A model generated the notes under the pieces. The model was not told the DNA's origin and made no database searches. It saw only the letters and a program-made list of their open reading frames with translations. A stretch of DNA of 64,000 bases from an uncultured Mobiluncus sp. (GTDB lineage Bacteria > Actinomycetota > Actinomycetes > Actinomycetales > Actinomycetaceae): NCBI RefSeq assembly GCF_943914685.1, contig NZ_CALUCZ010000004.1, positions 62,001 through 126,000 on the forward strand. Direction: 5' to 3'. Position numbers and translations under genes: made by a program. This document shows positions 45,001-57,000 of the stretch, piece after piece (positions within the stretch are counted from its first letter, which is position 1; every line of letters begins with the position of its first letter).

Positions 45001-48000
45001 TACCCTTCAGCTGCAGCTCCTCGAAAGCCACCAACTTATCGTTAGCTTTCAAGACACTCAACGGTACCGTGAACTCGACCTTGGCGGCTGTCCCATCCTT
45101 GATAGTTCCGCTCACGCGAGCAGCACCGTTCGTTGCCTTCGGGGTTTCTAACGTGCCTGTGCCGACCACACCGGTGTCACTGGCCGTGCCGTCAGCCGCG
45201 ATACCCATGAGCGAGCCGTTGAGAGTGTACTCGGTCTCAGGCAGCAGGTTGTAGTACTCGACGAAGTCCGTCAGCTTGACGTTATCGCCTTCCCAAACAA
45301 CCTTCTGGCCTTCGTATTCCAGCTTGGTGCCAATCTTTGGCACGTCCACAACCGTCACGGTCTGGCGAGTATCGTCAGCCTTAGCGTGGCTAGTATCCCA
45401 CTTGGCAGTGTCGGTAACGCTGGCCTTGATGGTTGCGTCGTCACCAGTCACGAGCGAGGCGCGTGTCAGGTACTCGTACGCCACCAGCTTCAACTCGCTG
45501 CCAGCAGCCTTGGCCGCTTCCATCGGAGCCGTCAGCTGATCAGCCGTCACGTTGAACTTGATGACCTTGGTCATGTCCACGCTGTCAGCGGTGAACTTCT
45601 CCAGGCCGTCAGCCAATACCGTTTCGTCAGGCTGACCGGCGTTGTACACCAAGCGGGAAACCAGCACATACTTCTCACCCTTGATGAGACCCTTCATCTG
45701 CACCTTATCCTGCAGATCCAGCGCCGCATCGGTCGCAATGACCTGGGTGCCGTCCTGAGTCAGGTCAGTTTCTATGGTCGGGTTGTAGGAGGTTTCTACC
45801 GTCTGATTACCATCATTCGGATCCTCGTGCGTCAGCGGCTTGTCACCAAGCTTGTCGGTGCGAATCAGCTGTTCGTAAGCCACGTACTTGTAGCCGGGCT
45901 TCAACTTGCCCTTCTCGATGGCATTGAAGCCAACCTGCTGGGTACCACTGGCCTTGTCCGGGGTGAAGGTGGCGCTACCGGTAATACCGGTATTGCTGAC
46001 CTTACCGTCCAGACCGATTTCCATCAGGGTCGCGTTCAAGGTGTACTTGACACCAGGAGTCAAACCAACGTAGCTGACCGTATCAACCAGCTGAGTCGAG
46101 TCGACCGGAACGGTCGGGATAGTCGGATTCTTCTCCCAAGCACGGTTGCCGTCCACGCTCAGCACCGTCTTCATGCCGGGCTTCACGCCGGAGCCAACAG
46201 TCTGTGCCGGGTCGTTCGGGTCTTCGTGAGTAGACTCAGCCGGACCGTCTGCCTTATTACCGAGGTACAGGGTCTCAAACACGACCAGCTCGTCGTTCTC
46301 GGCCACAGTACCGGCCGGAATCTCGAAGGTCATGAAGTCAGCCTCGGTCCAGGTTGCCTTTTCAGCCTTGAACGGATCAGAAGTGACCTTGATACCGGTG
46401 GACTTGTTTTGAGTCTTGTTCCACAGTTCGCCAGCGACCACGTAGGTTTCCCCGACCTTCATACCGGTGAAAGTCACGGTGTCCTTGACCGTCGACTTAG
46501 CGTCGGCGAGGACCAGACCACGTTCGCCCGCAGCGCTAGCCTTAGTGCCGAGCTTCGGAGCCCAGACAGTCTGCGAGTCATCGTTGATGTCGTGGTGAAT
46601 CAGGTATTCCTTGCCATCTTGGTACACGGTCTCAAAGACCACGACCGGCTTGCCCAGAATCAAGTTTGCCGGAACCTCGAACTCCAGGAGCTCAAAGCCA
46701 GTACCGGAGGTAATAACCTTTTCGACTGGGCGGTCGGGCTGACCTTCAGCACGGTAAACCGAGTTTGCCGGGCCGATGACTCGCTCCACCGGAGCCAATC
46801 CAGGCACAGGCTGCTTGGTTTCCTTATCCATCAACTTACCGGACAGCAGGTAGGCCTTGGGTGTGCCATCGGCATACTTGGCATTCAGATTCAAACCGGA
46901 GTAGTCAACCTTGTCAACAATGGTGACTTCCTTGGTGTTGTCCGCGACCTTGTCGCCGTCAGCCTTATCGGTAGCGGTAGTCTCCAGAGAGCCAACCCTT
47001 ACGGTCTGCTCCTCAGAGGTCATCTCCTTGTGCTCCGCTACGACTTCGCCCTTGGCGTCAACGAGTTCCTCAAAGACCACGAACTTCGCGCCAGCCTTGA
47101 CCTTGTCAGCCGGAATCGTGAAGGTCACATTCTTGTCAGTCACGCCCTTAGTGACCTTGACGTCCGGGACATCGCTGGTCGCGACGACGGTCTTGCCGTC
47201 CTCAGCCATCAGCTTGCCTTTCAGGGTGTAGGTCCCCGGAGCGGCGTTCGTGATAGTCACCTTGTCGTCAACAGTAACGTCCTTCTGATTCTTCTGGAGT
47301 TGAACCAGCTTGGCACCATTCACGGTTGCGACGGTAGCCAAGGACGGGTTGTAAACGACCTGGGCCTCATCGTTGATGTCGTGGTGGGTGGCAACGGTAA
47401 CGTCACCATCCATGAGGTCTTCGAACACAACCACCGGGACGGTAGCCAGGGCGGCCTTATCCACCTCGAACTTCACGATGGCTTTCACGGCACCCTTGTC
47501 CTTCGAGGACGGGGTCTTAGCCACGAACTTCGCGGGTGTGACCGTAACGTACTTGGCGTCAATCGCCTGTCCAGCCTTTACCGGAGTGCCGTCAGCCAAA
47601 GTGGCGTCAGCTTGGTAGTACAGGGTACCGGTAACGGTGTATTCCTTGCCTACCTGCAGACCCTCGTAATCCACCAGGTCGTAAATCACGACCTTGGCAG
47701 AGGAATTGTCGAGGTTCTTATCGCTCGGATCCGAACCCTTACCGTCCTTGCCGCCATCATAAGCGGTGGTGGTGATGGAGTTCTTTACCACGTTGATGGT
47801 CTGTGCCGGGTCCTTCGGGTTGGCGTGCTTGACCACAACCTTGCCCTTGGCGTCACCATCGTGCAGGGTTTCAAAGACCACCAGGTCCTTGCCCTCTACG
47901 ATGCTCTTAGCAGGAACCGTGAACTTCATGGTCTGCTTGGCAATGACACCATTCGCGTCAGAGGTGACCGGCAGCGACTGCACAGTCACACCCGGCACCT

Positions 48001-51000
48001 TGCCGGCGTCAGTCTTGACACCGTTAGCGTCAGTGGTGACGTAGTGCAACTCACCAACCAGGGTGTAGTTGTGCTTCGGCTCGAACTTGCCGGTGAACGT
48101 CACGGTATCGGTGATGACCGCATTCTTCTGACCAGGAATCATGGTCTGGTTCCCGTCGGAGTCCTTCGCGGAGGTACCCATCTTGCCGGAGTGAACCGTC
48201 TGAGCCTCATCGGTGATGTCGTGGTGAATAGCCACGGGCGTGCCGTTCAGCTTCAGGTTTTCAAAGACCACCAGGTCCTTGCCCGTCGGGGTAGGCTGGC
48301 CGTTTTCGTCAACCCACAGACCCAGCTCCTTGGCTTTCTCCACGCTCATCTCGAAAATGAGGTCCTTCGTGAACTTGCCGTTCGCGTCGGCAACAACCTT
48401 GACGTCTCCGTGATTGTTGAACACACCGGTGTGAACCGGCTCACCGTTCGCTCCAACCATCATCAACTCGCCGTCGATGGTGTATTCCTTGCCTGGAATC
48501 AGGCCGGAACCGGTGACGGTATCAATAATCTTGATGTTCTGAGTCGGATCGACGTACTTGTCGCCGTCGCCGTCTTTTGCGTCAGTGGTGACGCCGGGGA
48601 CGTAAACGGTCTGAGCTTCGTCCTTCGGGTTAGCGTGTTCAGCAACCGCGGTAGCTCCGTTCTTCGGCTGTTTGGCCGTCTGGTCAAAGTCGCTCGCCTT
48701 GTAGAGCTTCTCGAACACTACGTACTTCTCACCACTCACGACCTTCACACCTGGGAAAGTGAGATCCATCGTGCCGTTGGCGGGAGCGTCCTTGGCGATG
48801 CTCAGCTTCTGGAACGTGGTCTGAACCTGCGTGGTGTTATTGCCGTTAATCTTCATCAACTGGCCGTACATGACGTACTCGCCCGGAGCGATGGAGTTGT
48901 AGGCAACCTTATCGGTCACCACCACATCGGAGAGTTCCTTGGTCTTGGAATCCTTTACCTGCTTGGCTTCAGTCATGTTCACAGTTGCGACACGCGCACC
49001 CTCAGCCTCAGCGGCACCGCCCTTGACACTCGCGGTCGTACCGATTGACGGGTTGTAAACCGTTTGATCCTCATCGGTAATCTCCTCGTGAGTCGCTACG
49101 ACCACTCCACGGTCCTTGGCCTCTTCGAAAGCCACCACCGTTTGGGTCTTCAGGGACTTAGCCTTGACGGTAAAGGTCAGCTCGACCTCGCCCGATTCGA
49201 CAAGGGCGTCGAGAGGACCGTCGACCTTGAAGGTCTTGGTTGCGGTTGCGCCCGGATCATCGAGTACACCACCGTCTTCCCCGTCCGCAGTCTTGATATG
49301 CAGGGTACCGGTCATGGTGTAGGTGCGACCTCCAGCGAGGTTGGTCCACTTGACCTTATCCGTGACCGTAACCTTCGCGTCGTCTGAAACGTCAGGCGTC
49401 ACGGGCTTGTCAATCGAAGCGGTCGTCTTTAACTTCGGCGTGTACAGCTTCTGGCAGATGTCATCAACCTCCGCGTGGAAGGGCAGGTTTGCTGCCTTAG
49501 ACATCTTCTGCAGTTCAGCCGGAGTCTTACCCGCGAGACTGTTCACATCCACATCAGCCGGCAGCATGTACTCGAACATTACATATTCGGCACCTGGGGT
49601 CAGCTTGGCAGTCTCCAGGGTGAACTCGTTGTCTACACGATTCTTGCCCAAGAAATCCTGTCCAGCCGGAACAGTAATCGGCTTGTGATTGTCCACTGCG
49701 GACTTACTGGTATCATCCGTCTGCACCAAGCGGCCATACAAGATGTAATCACCTGCAGGAACCCTGGTGTACGTGAGGTTATCAGTCAGATTCTGTGTCG
49801 GTACAGTCTTTTTGTTCGTAGACAAGACCCGCGAATTGGTCGTCCGGTCGAAGGCGATAGTCCACATAGTGGGTTCCCACTTGGGAATTACGGTCTGGTT
49901 GCCTGGCAAATCAAGCTCAGCGGCAATCATGTTGCAGTTAGAGTTGCAAGCATTGAGTACACCGTCATTCAGGTAATTCGGATCACGATAAATCATTACC
50001 GCCACAGAAATACCCTTGGGGTACTTCTTTAGGGTATCCACAGAAATCGTGTAGGCAGAATTGTGTGCAGTGTCAAACTTGAACGTTTGCGTCCCATAAC
50101 CGGCACTTTGGTTCGTAATATTGAACTCCTGCCACATGTACTCCTGCTTCACGCCATTCTTATCTGTCCAGGTAATGTGGTCTCCACCATTGAAGCTCTT
50201 GACTTTACCCTTGGAGGTGTCGAACAGGCGACCCACCGCTACGTAGTGACCAGCGGGTAGGTTACTGGCCTTTACCGTATCGGAAAGAGTGACGTACTTG
50301 TCAGTCTGCTTAATATTGAGTTCAAGGGGCTTACCTTCTTCTCGCTTACCATCGACACCTTCTTGAACTAAGGTGGTGTCCACGTTATAGAAGCAGTCCC
50401 ACTTGTTCGTCATGGTGACGCTGACTTGAGTTGTTGCCTTCGCTTCAAAGCTTATGGCAGCCTTGTCTTTGTTATCTTGCACCATGTCGAAGGAGTAGTG
50501 ACCCTCGACCGGTTCAACACCGGCTTCATCGAAAGTCGCTTTCATGTCGACATCGTGGTTCCAGCCCTGGTAATAGAACATATTGTAGTCGTTGAAATTC
50601 TTATCCAACTCGGCCACAGTACACTTAGCACCGTAAGAAACCTTCACCGGCAAAGTTACAGAATCGCCGTTAGCGGGAACCTCCCAAACGCCGTCTTTAT
50701 GCTGGTCATCACTGACGAGCTTGTCATCGCAGGTAACCTTCATAAACACGGATTCTCGTGTCATGAACTTATTTCCGGTATTTTGCTGTGCGTTGAAGTG
50801 CTCAACAGTGTGCGTACCGTTGTAATCACCGTGAGGTTTAGAAACGGCAATCTTCTTTAACACCAGCTCGACGTCTTTATGCGTCAGCTTGTTCGTAGCG
50901 GTCAAGCCGGTAGTTGAACCGTCCTTGCCGATAGTGAACTTGCCGGCGGTAGAGCCCTCGGCACCGAACACGAAGTTACCCTTAGCGCCGACAGCAGTGT

Positions 51001-54000
51001 AAGGAGTCGGCTCTACGCCCTGCATAGTCGTAGATTCATTCACCGACCAAGACACTTCGGCAGCTATGCCAGCGGTGTTACCACTCGGGGTGACCTCGCG
51101 AATGGAGCACTTGGAACCGGTCGGAATGTTCCCGGACGTCCAGAAATTCTCGTCAGGATGCTTTTCATCATAGGCGATGCTGAACTTCATGGGAGCATCC
51201 TGCGTACCAATCTCGGATCCGTCCGGGGTCACACACCAGTACTCGAAGTTGTATGAGCCGTTCACAATCGAAGCGGTGGAGCCAGCGGCAATCACCTTCT
51301 TGACGCTGAACTTGCCGTTCGCGTCAGAGTAGGTGTTGGTCACCGAGACGTCAACCACATCGTCCTTTTCGACTACGAAGTCGTTCTTCGACAGGGTAGC
51401 CGACAGGGTCGAGCCTTGCTCATTCTGAGAACCGGCCTGATCCTCGGTGATGTGGCACTTGTAACCGACAGGAATGTTCTCTGCGAACTTGTAGCCCTTA
51501 TCGGTGACACCAGTCACCTTGCCTTCCACCTTTTGGGTGTCATCGTCCGGGTCAGCGCAGGTGTAGGTGAAGTCGTAAGACTCGTGAACCTTAATATTCT
51601 TGGCGGCACTAACCGACTTGATAATCTTGAACTTGCCCAGCTCACGCTCGTAAGTGTTGATTACCTCAACGGTCCGGCCCTGTTCGGTATCCAAAGTGAC
51701 CGTGCCGGTCGCCTTGTCGGAAAGGACTTTCTGACCATCTTTCATCTCAACGGTCCACTTGTGTCCAGCCACCTTGGCGCCGTCTTCGGTGATGGTACAG
51801 GTCGCACCGACCGGAATCTTCACGTCGTTCACATCAGTGGTGAACTCGGCACTGTCGCCGTCCTTAAAGGGCTTGTCCTTCATGATGACGTGCTCGGCGT
51901 TATCAGTCGGGTACTTACAAGTCGCCGAGAGCTTGACCGTCTTAGAGCCAACGTTGGTGTTCTCACCAGCCACGATAGTCTTGCTGACCACCAGCTTGGT
52001 GTCGGGCACCGTGAAGTCGTTGGTGGCGCCGATCATCAGCGCTTCGTTTTCTTTATCCACGGTGAATGCCACGCCGTTGGGCTGGGCTTTCGCGTTGGTA
52101 TCGAAAGGCTTGACTTCCTTGCCGTCAACCGGGTCAGCGGAGTCGACGGTCCACTTGGTCGTGACCTTTTCATTCGCCTGAGCCACTGCCGGTTTCTCCC
52201 ACACGACACACTTGGTGCCGACGGGCAGGTTCTCGACCGTGACCGGGTCGCTGCCGGCGCGCAGGTCGTAACCGGAGCCGTTCTTAACCGCTCCGGCCGG
52301 GGTCTGGCAGGAGTAGTTGAAGTAGAACTGTTCGGTGTGGTTGCCAGCGTTGTTACCGGTGAGGGCGGCCTTATAGAACTTAAAGCCGGTCATCTTTTCG
52401 GTGTAAACGTTGGTAGCGGCGAACTGGAAGACGTTGCCTTGAGTCACGGTCTGTTCACCGGACGCGAGGTCCTTACCTGCTGGAACGAACGAGGTAGACA
52501 CGTACTTCAACGGGTTCGCGTTCGGGTTGTTCACCAGTTGTTTGTTGGTGGCATCCAGTTGAGTCTTCGGCTCAGCCACGGAACACTTGGAGTCCTTCGG
52601 CACCACGATCGCTGCCGATTCTTGACCGGGGGCTACTTCGATGAATTTAGCCTTGGCCTGGGAGCCAAACGGAGTGGCCTGAGTGTAGGTCTTACCGTTC
52701 GGGGCTGTACAGCTGTAGGTGAACTTAAAGGTGGTGCCGGGCTCAAAGACAGCTCCGCCCTGGACGACCTTCTTAATGGTGAAGCTCGCCTTGTCGTAAT
52801 CCAAGGTGTTCTTAGCTTCCAGCTTCAACTCCTGAGCCTTGCCATTCTTTTGTTCGGGAATGGTGAACTGCTTGTAGCCTTCGTACTCTCCGGTGGCGTT
52901 GGCGAGGTCCGTCACCCAAGACGGGGTGACGGTCACGCCGTCAATAGTGACCGGATTTTCCTTGATGTAGCAGGTGGTGCCGACCAAGATGTTGTCAACA
53001 GTCTTGGTTTCCCCAGCCTTCACGTTCAGAGTGCCGTGGGTCTTAGCCACGTCGTCACACTTGTATTCAAAAGCAAATTCGCTAGCGGTAGCCTTGGCGT
53101 CGCCGTCAACAGTCTTGGTAACAGAGAACTTACCGTAGTTGGCCTTTACCGTGTTGGTGGCCACAACCTCCACTTTCGGCTCGGCGCCTTCCTTGATGAC
53201 TACCTTGGCGTCGTCTCCACCAAGCGACTGAGCATTGGTGTAGGAAACCGTATTGGTAACAGCCGCGTTGGACGGGTTGAACTCGTGAATCATGCACTCG
53301 GTATCTGCCAGGTAGGACTTCGAAGTCCAGGTCTCGCCGTTCTTCAGGTTGACGGTCACCGGGTCCTCATCACCGCAAGTGACACGGAACGCGAAGGCCT
53401 TGTCCTTCAGCGGGTTCGCACCGTCAGCCTTAACCTTCTTGGTCAGCTTGAACGAACCCATCTTCTGTTCGTAAACGTTCGTCGCTGTCACCAGCACGAC
53501 CGCATCCGGGTTGCGTGGAACGTCGAATACTAGGCGTTCAGAGTTGCTGACATTGTATTGCGCACCACTGAGGTCGAAAGACAGTTCCTTGAAATTGGCT
53601 TTCGCAATAGCGGGCTTCTTCGGCTCGGTGATTGTGCAGGTCATGCCGGGCTTTACACCCTTGACCGAGACAGCCTCACCGTTACCAGTCACCTTCACGT
53701 CATCGGAAACCTTCTTACCAGACTTATCCGAACATACGTAACGCAACACGAAGTCGTCGTTGATGGGCGTGCCGTCAGCAAACTTGGCAGCTTTCTGCAG
53801 GCTGAAAGCCGCATCAGCAGGCAGGTACTGGTTTATGAACGACACCTGGTTGGTGAAATCGGTACGAATCGGTTCGAGCGTCACCGTGGTCGCTTGGCTG
53901 GTATTAACCAAGGGACCCGCAGCGGAAATAGTTACTTCATAACCCTTGGGAGCCGTCGGGTTGATTTCGGTAACGCTGCACTTGGCGCCTATCGGCAAGT

Positions 54001-57000
54001 TCTTAACTTCGTAGCTCCACAGGTTGCTATCCGTGTCAGTAGTGGAATCCTCGGGAAGTGCGAAACTTCCGGAAGCTCCCTTGTTACAGGTGTAATAGAA
54101 GTTGAACTTGCCGCCGTTAGCTTTGGCTGCCGTGTCAGCGTCAAACTGATCATCACTCTTGACGAACTTCAAGACTTTGAAGCCGCCAGTCTGTTCCTGA
54201 TAGGTGTTGGTCGCGGTGAGGTTAATGGCACCGGTGTTGCCCATCACGAACTTGGCCTGGGAACCAATCGTCTTGCCGTTTTCAGTAACCGGTACAGCAG
54301 CGCCGTCCTGAGTGGCATTGGTGGCAGACCAAGTGGGAGCGGCGGGCATGTTGACCGGAGCAGGCCGGTAGGTTTCCTGAACAGTACAGGTCGCGCCGGG
54401 GGTCACCTCAATGGTGCTGGGTGTTCCCGCCTTGGTGCTATCCGTATTGGCCGCGCCGCCCTTTGCCGGAGCGTAGAGGGTCGCAGAAGTACCGTCGGTG
54501 CAGTCGACCGTGAAGGTCACGTTTCCGCTAGCTTTATCAGCAGCACCGTCAGCAGCCTTGGTCAGGGTCAGCTGGGCCTTGTTCTTAACGATGTTAACGG
54601 TCTGATCCGCGTGCTCGCCGGTGTGCTGGGCGATGATGTTGAGCTTGCCGTAGTCAGAATCAATCTGTCCACCGCCAGCGTACTTCGGGTCGGAAGTCGC
54701 CAGGACTTCTTCGTAATAGAACCGATCGCCGTTCTTAACCTCAGATGCATTAACCTTATGCTCGAACAGACCTGTCAAAGTGCCGTCACCTTTGATTTTG
54801 GTGTCGTCTTTCTTAGCGTCAGTAGTCTTAGTGAACACCTTGGTGGCGACTCCGTCGCTAACCTTTGTAAGGGTGCCAATCAGGTACAAGTTACCGGCGA
54901 CGTCGGGAATGTCTTTATACGTCACATCATCGGTAAGGGTGATGACTTCATCTGCCTTGGAGAACGTGGCGGTTTCCGCGCCATCGGTAACCAAGTCAGC
55001 GCCGTTCACCTTCGCGGTGGTGGAAATGGCAGGCTTCGGCTTGTCAACAAAGGTCCAAACCACTTCCAGTTTCCCGGAGACAGTGATGGTCTTGGTCAAA
55101 ACCGCTACCTGACCTTGGGTAGCCCCTGTCGGGGCATCTACAAAGTAAGGATCCTCGACCTTCTCAACCGTACCTGCGAAAGAAATCTTAAACGCTTTCT
55201 GGTTAGCAATCTTCAGGGTCACCCCATTGACCGCGTCCTTCAGTTCAATTCTGGTGATGGACTTGCCGTTTTGATCTGTGGCACCCGCCACCGCGAGGTA
55301 AACCTTGTCGCCAATAGCCTTACCTGCAGCCGAGTTCGGGTCGTAATCGTTCAACTTGACTGTCAACAGAGACTGGCCATCGTTAGCCTTTTCCATGGAC
55401 AGCTGATCCAAGTGCATTGTTTCCAAGGCCTTCACGACGTTTGCATCTTGGCGATTCTCATACGCCGTCTTAGCTTGCTGAATCAACGTCTTAACGTCGG
55501 TATCAGCGGCATTACCCCATTGTTTATTTTCCGAATCCCAGGCGCGCCCGTTATCGGTTATACCAAAAATAACCATCCAGATTGCGTTCTGGTATTTGCC
55601 CCAATGTTGTTCGCCATTCTTGGCAAAGTGCCAGGCGAGAGCCTTAATCGTTTCCGCCTTTTCGGGGTGTTCCTTTGCCCAATAGATTGTTGATTTTGAT
55701 GGGTCAGTATAAACATTAGCGGGCCCGCCGGGAGATCCATAGAAGGGTTCAACGCAGAAACTGGGAACGCCGTTTACAGAAAATGAGTTGGCTTTGTCGC
55801 TGGGGTAAATAGACAGAAAACTAATCGCTGGGTTCAATTTTGTGCTTTCACCATCACGAATCTTTTTCGCCCATTTCCAAACATTTGGCTCATGATGTTT
55901 CACGTCTGCTGTCCAGTCCTTAACCAGGATAAAGGAACCCGGCGGGACGATAGGTCCGTTTTCTTCACAAGCCTTGATACCGGGGAACTTAGAGATGCTG
56001 GGTGTCTTGCTGTACTGTTCCTCGAACCAGTTCAAGCCCCGCTTGAGCAGATTGTCAAACTGGGCGTCGAGGTTAGCCACCATTTTTGCCTTGGTAGCAG
56101 CATCGATGTTCTTTTCGATTACAAACTGGTCCAGTTGCTGCATCACATCTGCTTTAGCGTCTTCAACCTGTTTTTTGAAGTCTGCAATCGCTGTGTCTTT
56201 ATCAACGCTGGGATCAAATTTGAGCTTGATCTCTTTCATCTTCGGCTCAAATTTGTAAGCGAACGGAACCGCGCCAGGAACGACCGTCTGGGTGGGAGTC
56301 GGGTTCGCACCCACGGCTGCCGGTGCGGGAGATTCCGGTGAAAGTTCTAGAGCTGGGGAGGATTCCTCAGGGCTGGCAGGCAGCTGCGGAGTGTCTTCCG
56401 AACCGGTGGACTCGGTGGAGGTAGCCGGGTCGCCGGAGGGGTCGGAAGTCTGACCAAAAATACGCGCCTGGGTCGCACCCGTATCAGCCGTCTCGCCTTC
56501 GATGGGCTCCAAGCTCAGGGTGAGAGTATCCTCATCTTCCCCAGGGTCAACGGCGGAAACAGCGGAACGGCTGGAGGAAGCCGCCTGGCTGGAAGATCCG
56601 GAAGAGTTAAAAGGTAGCGTAGTGGAGGAACCGCCGGGGAAGATTACCCACGCACCAAAACCTTTCTCAAAGCTAGGTTTAAGTGGTTTCTTTGCAGTAG
56701 CGCCACGGTCAGGTGCTACTTGATCCAGGGCATCGAAACCATTCCAGTACGGGTTGCCGTCTCTGACACCGCTGGCCTTGGTGATGCATTCCTTGGGCAG
56801 GTACTGAGCCGTAAAGTCACCGACCTTGGCGGTCTCGCCGTAATGCTCCGCTGCTTCCTGCGGGTCTTTGGTCGAGAACAAGTTACCGGTGTAAGCAAGC
56901 ACATACCGTTTACTTTTATCCTTCTCCATACCTATTTGTGCATTAGGCGAAACAGTCACCGTCGGGTGCACCGAAGCCATGGCGGTCGGAGTCGCCGCCA

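Noticed and set aside
42137..55693. Very long open frames (about 700-1,220 codons) on the strand opposite the giant adhesin.
   Set aside because: They arise because the repetitive codon pattern of the adhesin avoids stops in the antisense frame. They lack ribosome sites, domain resemblance and plausible composition.
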